The translations under genes and the position numbers were made by a program. Source: an uncultured Spirochaetales bacterium (GTDB lineage: Bacteria; Spirochaetota; Spirochaetia; Sphaerochaetales; Sphaerochaetaceae). From it: 9,624 nt of DNA. The stretch covers positions 1 to 9,624 of the forward strand of contig CALFMX010000237.1 in assembly GCA_937902565.1 (NCBI GenBank). The letters are read 5' to 3'. Numbering within the stretch: the first letter of the stretch is position 1; each line of letters starts with the position of its first letter. Positions 5,239 to 9,624 of the stretch are shown here, piece after piece. The notes beneath the pieces were generated by a model that worked only from the letters and a program-made list of their open reading frames with translations, ran no database searches and had not been told where the DNA came from.

Positions 5239-7902
5239 CTAGAGGGTGTCCTCCACATACGCCGTGCCGTAGAAGGAGGCGAGGTAGAGGGAGCGGATCT
5301 CGCTGATGAGCGGGTAGCGGGGGTTGGTCGAGGTGCACTGGTCATCAAACGCCTGGATGGACATCTCATCCACCGCTGCGAGGAAATCCTCCTCCTTGAT
5401 GCCCCACTCCTTGATGGACTTGGGGATACCCAGCTCACCCTTCAGCAACTCGATCGCCTCGACCAATGCCGCAGTCTTTTGCTGCATCGAATCGTTGGCA
5501 TTGGTCTTGATCAGCGGGGAGTTGGACTCCTCGTTGACCACCATTGCCACGTAGTCGGCTGCCCGGGCGTAGCGGCTTGCCGCCGAGGGGTACTCGTACT
5601 GCGGGAAGGCCGCCTGCTTGGTGGGCGTGTCGGTGGCGTTGTACCGGATGACGTTTGTGAGCAGGAGAGCGTTCGCCATCCCGTGGGGGACGTTGAAGCG
5701 CGCACCGAGCTTGTGGGCCATCGAGTGACAGACACCGAGGAAGGCGTTTGAGAAGGCCATGCCGGCGATCGTCGATGCGTTGTGCACCTTCTCACGCGCC
5801 TTGCGGTCCGCACCGTCCCGGTACGCCTTGGGCAGGTACTTGAAGATTATCCGTGTCGCCTCGAGGGCAAGGCCGTTGGTGTAGTCGGTAGCCATCGAGG
5901 AGGCGAGCGCCTCAAGGGCGTGGGTCAGGACATCCAGGCCACAGCTTGCCGTCAAGCCCTTCGGCTGGCTCATCGCCAGCTCGCTGTCGACGATCGCCAT
6001 CGTCGGGGTGAGGGCGTAGTCGGCGATGGCCCACTTCATGCCGGTCTTCTCATCGGTGATGATGGCAAAGGGTGTCACCTCGCTGCCGGTCCCACTGGTG
6101 GTGGGGATACAGACCAGGTCCGCCTTCTTGCCCATATCGGGGAAGGAGTAGATTCGCTTCTGGATATCCATGAAGCGCAGGGCCAGCCCCTCGAACTTCA
6201 CCTCAGGATGCTCGTAGAGCAGCCACATGATCTTCGCCGCATCCATCGGCGATCCCCCGCCAAGGCCGATGAGCACATCGGGCTTGAAGCTGTTGATCGA
6301 CTGCATCGCCGCGGTGATGGTCGCCAGCGTCGGGTCGGGTTGTACCTGGTGGAAGGTCTCACTCTCGACGCCGATCTCGGCGAGGGTCTTGGTGATGCGC
6401 TCGCTCATCCCGCTTGAGAAGAGGAAGGAGTCGGTGATGATGAAGGCGCGCTTCTTGCCCTTGAGCTCACCGAGGGCGATGGGCAGCGATCCATACTTGA
6501 AGTAGATTTTCGGCGGCAGCTTGAACCACAACATATTCTCCCTCCTCGCTGCTTTGGTCTTGACGTTCAAAAGGTGCTTGGGTCCGACGTTCTCGCTGAT
6601 GGAGTTGTTCCCCCAGCTGCCGCAGCCCAGTGTCAGTGACGGCTCGAGACGGAAGTTGTAGATATCGCCGATGGCTCCCTGGCTCGCCGGCATGTTGACC
6701 AGGACGCGGCTGGTCTTGACCAGGCTGCTGTAGGTGTCGACCTTCGCCTTCTCTTTTTCATCGACGTAGAGGACGCTGGTGTGCCCATAGCCGCCGAGGG
6801 CGACCAATGAGGCGGCCATCTTGGCACCCTCATCAAAGGATGCACAGCGATAGAGGGCGAGCACCGGGCTGAGCTTCTCGTGGGCGAAGGGCTCATCGTC
6901 TTCGATGCGGTCAACCTCGGCGATGAGGACCTTGGTGGAAGCGGGGACCGTGAAGCCCGCATACTGGGCGATCTTCTCGGCGCTCTGGCCCACGATGGCG
7001 GGGTCTACCGAGCCCCGTTTGGGGTCGATGATGATCGCACCGAGCAACTGAGCCTCATCCTTGCTGAGGATGTGGGCGCCGCGGGTGATGAACTCTGCCT
7101 TCACCTCCTCATAGAGGTCCTGGTGGCAGACCACCGCCTGCTCGCTGGCGCAGACGACGCCGTTGTCGAAGGTCTTGGACATGAGGATTGAGCTCACCGC
7201 CATCCGGACATCAGCGCTCTTGTCGATGAGGGCCGGTGTATTGCCCGGGCCCACCCCGATGGCGGGAATCCCCGAGGAGTAGGCGCTTTTGACCATCGAA
7301 GGGCCGCCGGTGGCGAGGATCAGGTTCATCAAGGGGTGGTGCATCAGGTACTGGGTCTTCTCCATCGTCGGTTCGCTGATCCAGGCGATGATCTCTTCCG
7401 GGGCCCCGGCCTTGACCGCGGCATCGCGGATCACCCGTGCTGCCTCGACGGTGCACTGCTTGGCACGGGGGTGGGGGCTGATGATGATGGCATTGCGGGT
7501 CTTGAGGGCGATAAGGCACTTGAAGATCGCCGTGCTGGTGGGGTTGGTGGTGGGGATGATACCGGCGATGAGGCCCTTGGGCTCGGCGATCTTGGCGATG
7601 CCGAACGCCTCGTCGACCTCGATGGTCCCGCAGGTCTTCTCATCCTTGTACTTGTGGAAGATGTACTCGGCGGCAAAGTGGTTCTTGATGACTTTGTCCT
7701 CAACGATCCCCATGCCGGTCTCCTCGACTGCCATGACGGCCAGTGCGATGCGCTCGTCATTGGCTGCGATGGCAGCGGCGCGGAATATGGCGTCAACCTG
7801 CTCCTGGGAGTAGGTGGCATATCGATCTTGTGCGTGTTTGACTCGCTCGATCAGGTCGGCGAGCTCCTCTTGGCCTTCAAAGGGTGCTGTTGTCTTGGCC
7901 AT
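5239..7902 (-). CDS. adhE: Bifunctional acetaldehyde-CoA/alcohol dehydrogenase
   Basis: An 887-residue fermentation enzyme that reduces acetyl-CoA to acetaldehyde and then ethanol, oxidising two NADH. The family assembles into cytoplasmic spirosome filaments. The N-terminal aldehyde dehydrogenase half (about 1-440) has PTTNP (117-121) and the catalytic cysteine C251 in [11 protein letters not shown]. After a linker (about 441-460), the iron-dependent alcohol dehydrogenase half has [10 protein letters not shown] (548-557), TTSGTGSEV (601-609), and the expected iron ligands D657, H661, H726 and H740. Length and both active sites are complete. The start is ATG 7902, seven bases after AAGGAG. The open frame continues 20 codons upstream into the promoter region and is rejected there. 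The gene stands alone, with an AT-rich regulatory region before it and an intrinsic terminator after it, as expected for a strongly expressed, redox-regulated gene. Confidence 0.98.
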   Translation of the reverse strand: MAKTTAPFEGQEELADLIERVKHAQDRYATYSQEQVDAIFRAAAIAANDERIALAVMAVEETGMGIVEDKVIKNHFAAEYIFHKYKDEKTCGTIEVDEAFGIAKIAEPKGLIAGIIPTTNPTSTAIFKCLIALKTRNAIIISPHPRAKQCTVEAARVIRDAAVKAGAPEEIIAWISEPTMEKTQYLMHHPLMNLILATGGPSMVKSAYSSGIPAIGVGPGNTPALIDKSADVRMAVSSILMSKTFDNGVVCASEQAVVCHQDLYEEVKAEFITRGAHILSKDEAQLLGAIIIDPKRGSVDPAIVGQSAEKIAQYAGFTVPASTKVLIAEVDRIEDDEPFAHEKLSPVLALYRCASFDEGAKMAASLVALGGYGHTSVLYVDEKEKAKVDTYSSLVKTSRVLVNMPASQGAIGDIYNFRLEPSLTLGCGSWGNNSISENVGPKHLLNVKTKAARRENMLWFKLPPKIYFKYGSLPIALGELKGKKRAFIITDSFLFSSGMSERITKTLAEIGVESETFHQVQPDPTLATITAAMQSINSFKPDVLIGLGGGSPMDAAKIMWLLYEHPEVKFEGLALRFMDIQKRIYSFPDMGKKADLVCIPTTSGTGSEVTPFAIITDEKTGMKWAIADYALTPTMAIVDSELAMSQPKGLTASCGLDVLTHALEALASSMATDYTNGLALEATRIIFKYLPKAYRDGADRKAREKVHNASTIAGMAFSNAFLGVCHSMAHKLGARFNVPHGMANALLLTNVIRYNATDTPTKQAAFPQYEYPSAASRYARAADYVAMVVNEESNSPLIKTNANDSMQQKTAALVEAIELLKGELGIPKSIKEWGIKEEDFLAAVDEMSIQAFDDQCTSTNPRYPLISEIRSLYLASFYGTAYVEDTL

Positions 7903-7909
7903 GGTGTGA

Positions 7910-7915
7910 CTCCTT
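7910..7915 (-). promoter_or_regulatory. Ribosome binding site of adhE
   Basis: AAGGAG on the minus strand, seven bases before ATG 7902. It decides between this start and an in-frame upstream start at 7962, which would lie in the -35 element. Confidence 0.8.
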
Positions 7916-7932
7916 GTCTCTGTGATGGCCCT

Positions 7933-7962
7933 AATATATAAATATTTATCGAATAGTGTCAA
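7933..7962 (-). promoter_or_regulatory. Sigma70-type promoter of adhE
   Basis: On the minus strand a perfect TTGACA (7957-7962) is followed after 18 bases by TATATT (7933-7938); TATATA with a 16-base spacer (7935-7940) is an alternative -10. Transcription would begin near 7926, giving a leader of about 24 bases that contains the AAGGAG site. Confidence 0.65.
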
Positions 7963-7990
7963 TATTGATAATATTCTGGAATTGTCAATA
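7957..7990. promoter_or_regulatory. Possible operator at the adhE -35 region
   Basis: TGTCAATA occurs at 7957-7964 and again at 7983-7990. The first copy is part of an imperfect dyad, TGTCAATATTGATA (7957-7970, six of seven pairs match), lying over the -35. The position suits a repressor responding to redox state or oxygen, but the bases do not match the Rex or FNR consensus well. Confidence 0.3.
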
Positions 7991-8150
7991 TATGTACATA
8001 AATATATATTTAATATTCTTAAATAGGCAAAAAACTCATTATAATCATACTATATAATATACAAATGCGATATTTATTGTTTTATATCTGTATGAAAACA
8101 TAATATTGGAAAATCATTTGCAAGATTGTCCTTGAAAGATCAAACAATTT

Positions 8151-9254
8151 CTATTGCAAAAACCGGCTTATCGCAGCTGTGGCGACTATCAGGGTGACCA
8201 AAACGAGGAGAATCGGGGTGTGGACCGGCTTTGCACGCTCAGTTGGCGCTGCGTCTTCACCTGTTGCCCTCTCCAATGCCTGGTCGACCCGCTCGATGAT
8301 GGACCCCTGGGTATGGCGGAAGGAGTGGGTAAGCCTGGCAAAGTAGGCAAGGGTGAGGACGAGGATCGAGCCGGCTTTCCCCCTGAGCGGTGGGTTGGTG
8401 CCCACCAGCGCCTGGCTGGCCGAGACGAGGGCAATGAGGCGCAGTGCCTTGGTGAGGGCATTAAGGAGTGCGGTCTCGGTGATGGCAATCGAGCCGAGGC
8501 TGAGGAGGACCCTGCCGTTGGGCTCGACGAGGCTGAGCAAGAGGAGGGAGAGGAGGAGGGCGGCTGGGGGGCCGAGGCGGACCCGCCGTCTGCACGCCGT
8601 CTGCATGGCGAAGGAGAGAAGGACGATGGCACCAAGCGCCCCCAGGCCTTCTGCTGCGATGATCGCCGCGATGGCCACCATCACGGCGATGGTGGCTACC
8701 CCTTGGCCGGTGCGCTCGGTCATGGCAGGCAGTTCGAGGATGAAGGAGGGGTCGGCAAAGCGTGCGGTGAAGGTGCCCCGCCTCCTGTAGCGCTCTGCAA
8801 AGAGGCCGAGGACCAAGCTGGTGGCCAGGCCGAGGGAGAGCATCAGGGGGGCGGCGATCCAGATGGCTGAACCGTAGGCGACGAGGGCGGCCACCGCAAT
8901 CTGGCTGAGGTTGGAGGTGAAGGCACCGATGAGCGAGACGCCCACGAGCGAGACATGGGTCTTGAGGAGGCGCTTGGCAGCGTACATGGCAAGGCCGCTT
9001 GAGAGGGTGCCGGCAAGCGAGATGAGGATGAGGTAGGAGAAGAGGGTGCCGCTGACCATCCCCTGCCCGATGGCCTTCAAGAGGAGGATGGCGAGGAAGG
9101 AGGGCAGGTCGATGAAGTCGAGGATGAGGAGGAGCGGCAGGTTGGCCAGGCCGAGGCGGAGGAAGGGCAGGGGCTTGGGGATGAGGAATTCAAGGGTTGA
9201 ACAGAGCAGTGTCACGGCGCTGATGAAGGCGACCTTGCGTTCAGATTGCGACAT
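8151..9254 (-). CDS. Gx-family membrane transporter with ECF T-component-like C-terminal half
   Basis: A 367-residue polytopic inner-membrane protein. Residues about 1-155 match the look of the Gx transporter family (often misnamed heptaprenyl diphosphate synthase component I), which belongs to the same fold group as ECF vitamin-transporter S components: several hydrophobic helices with LGLANLP and a conserved-looking LLKAIGQGMVSGTLFS stretch. After a polar linker (about 153-185), residues 186-325 add more helices arranged like EcfT/CbiQ: SLGSIAITETALLNALTKAL, LRLIALVSASQALVGTNP, and a helix with LAYFARLTHSFRHTQG. One more helix follows at about 345-365. The start is ATG 9254, not the adjacent ATG 9257, from ribosome binding site spacing. 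It overlaps the NusG-II-domain gene by 14 bases. The substrate is unknown, and no ATPase partner is in view. The S-like part is fairly secure; the T-like part is my reading. Confidence 0.8.
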   Translation of the reverse strand: MSQSERKVAFISAVTLLCSTLEFLIPKPLPFLRLGLANLPLLLILDFIDLPSFLAILLLKAIGQGMVSGTLFSYLILISLAGTLSSGLAMYAAKRLLKTHVSLVGVSLIGAFTSNLSQIAVAALVAYGSAIWIAAPLMLSLGLATSLVLGLFAERYRRRGTFTARFADPSFILELPAMTERTGQGVATIAVMVAIAAIIAAEGLGALGAIVLLSFAMQTACRRRVRLGPPAALLLSLLLLSLVEPNGRVLLSLGSIAITETALLNALTKALRLIALVSASQALVGTNPPLRGKAGSILVLTLAYFARLTHSFRHTQGSIIERVDQALERATGEDAAPTERAKPVHTPILLVLVTLIVATAAISRFLQ

Positions 9255-9615
9255 CATCGACCTCCGCGCTGCTCTCGCTGCCGACGACCGTGATCAGGAC
9301 GTGGTTGGGCAGGCAGGCGATCCACTCCCCGCTTGAGGAGATGGCACGCTGCTCTGTGCAGCTCTTGGTCGGGCATGCTGAATCGATGATGCTCGCCCGT
9401 CCGCCCTTGATCAGGATGTCGGTCTTCCCGAGTGGTCCGTCGACACTGACCTCCTGGTCTGTTGAGAGGGCGTAGCGGTAGACCGCCTGGTGAGTGCGCA
9501 CCTCGATGTAGCCACTGCCGCCGCTGTAGGTCTTGAGGGTGAGTACGATGACCACAGAGGCGAGGGCGAGGAGGATGAGCAGGTCGGTCAGCAGGGTGGG
9601 GTAACGCTTTGCCAT
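9241..9615 (-). CDS. Membrane-anchored NusG domain II protein
   Basis: A 124-residue protein with one N-terminal membrane helix (about 10-28, LLTDLLILLALASVVIVLTL) and a short positive leader MAKRYP, so the rest is probably outside the membrane. The soluble part matches the NusG domain II family: a small beta domain carrying CPTKSC followed by GEWIACLPNHVLI, with the three conserved cysteines in the CPxxxC...CLPN pattern. It is not the transcription factor NusG, as it lacks the NGN and KOW core. The function is unknown; the family is regularly found beside Gx-type transporters in anaerobes, and here its stop overlaps that gene by 14 bases. ATG 9615 is assumed as the start. The frame stays open through the nine bases to the window edge, so a slightly longer form cannot be excluded. 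Confidence 0.85.
   Translation of the reverse strand: MAKRYPTLLTDLLILLALASVVIVLTLKTYSGGSGYIEVRTHQAVYRYALSTDQEVSVDGPLGKTDILIKGGRASIIDSACPTKSCTEQRAISSSGEWIACLPNHVLITVVGSESSAEVDDVAI
9261..9265 (-). promoter_or_regulatory. Ribosome binding site choosing between two tandem ATGs
   Basis: GGAGG on the minus strand lies six bases before ATG 9254 but only three before ATG 9257, favouring the second ATG as the start of the Gx-family gene. It sits inside the end of the upstream coding region. Confidence 0.65.
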
Positions 9616-9624
9616 CGGCAAAGT

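Larger units (their letters stand above)
7931..8150. other. AT-rich intergenic island before adhE
   Basis: By hand count, 44 of 220 bases are G or C (20%), in sharp contrast to the GC-rich genes on both sides. It contains the adhE promoter, a TATAAT on the minus strand at 8038-8043 that could be a second, weaker promoter with a poor -35, and an inverted repeat TGTTTT/AAAACA (8078-8083, 8095-8100). No open reading frame of interest, tRNA or strong GC hairpin was seen. No clear terminator follows the gene ending at 8151. Confidence 0.7.

Noticed and set aside
7957..7990. Rex or FNR binding site before adhE
   Set aside because: The repeats (TGTCAATA) do not fit TTGTnA-N8-TnACAA or TTGAT-N4-ATCAA closely, so I report only a generic possible operator.
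8128..8147. Terminator after the Gx-family gene (ATTGTTTGA/TCAAGGACAAT on the minus strand)
   Set aside because: AT-rich interrupted stem with a two-base bulge and no following T-run; not convincing.
8154..8870. Plus-strand open frame of 238 codons opposite the Gx-family gene
   Set aside because: Same complement effect: very acidic, glycine-rich product antisense to membrane helices.

Overview
The window is about 9.6 kb of gene-dense bacterial chromosome. Its coding DNA is GC-rich, and genes abut or overlap. The content (a bifunctional aldehyde/alcohol dehydrogenase, rubredoxin-type and ferredoxin-type iron proteins, a NusG-domain-II membrane protein next to a Gx-family transporter) fits a strictly anaerobic, fermentative bacterium. 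Spirochaetota (Sphaerochaeta-like) or an anaerobic Bacillota lineage are my best guesses. This is inference from gene families and style; no rRNA or other marker gene is present.

Left part (+ strand, 26-1731): acetolactate synthase large subunit, ilvB. The gene is broken near its 5' end by a 32-base insertion that makes a perfect 60-base palindrome (259-318) and shifts the frame. Removing the insertion restores a normal protein of about 557 residues. It is either a template-switch mutation or an assembly/fold-back artefact. A small XRE-type regulator (minus strand) runs convergently into the 3' end of ilvB. It is divergent from a two-gene plus-strand operon (2154-3112) encoding a rubredoxin-domain protein and a protein with two atypically spaced [4Fe-4S] motifs. 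That operon has a clear extended -10 promoter and good ribosome binding sites.

Middle part (minus strand, 3096-5119): a Cof-type HAD phosphatase followed by an MFS transporter, joined by a 4-base stop/start overlap. Upstream of them on the same strand lies adhE (5239-7902), closed by a strong intrinsic terminator at 5178-5218. adhE is preceded by a 220-base island of about 80% A+T that holds its likely promoter and possible operators.

Right part (minus strand, 8151-9615): a membrane-anchored NusG-II-domain protein overlaps, by 14 bases, a polytopic membrane protein. The N-terminal half of the latter looks like the Gx/ECF S-component-like family, and its C-terminal half resembles an ECF T component (CbiQ/EcfT-like).

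Functionally the window joins branched-chain amino acid synthesis (possibly inactivated), ethanol fermentation with NADH recycling, an iron-sulfur/rubredoxin redox pair under a possible local regulator, and a membrane transport module. I saw no tRNA, rRNA, CRISPR array, insertion sequence or phage gene. No gap between genes exceeds 300 bases.
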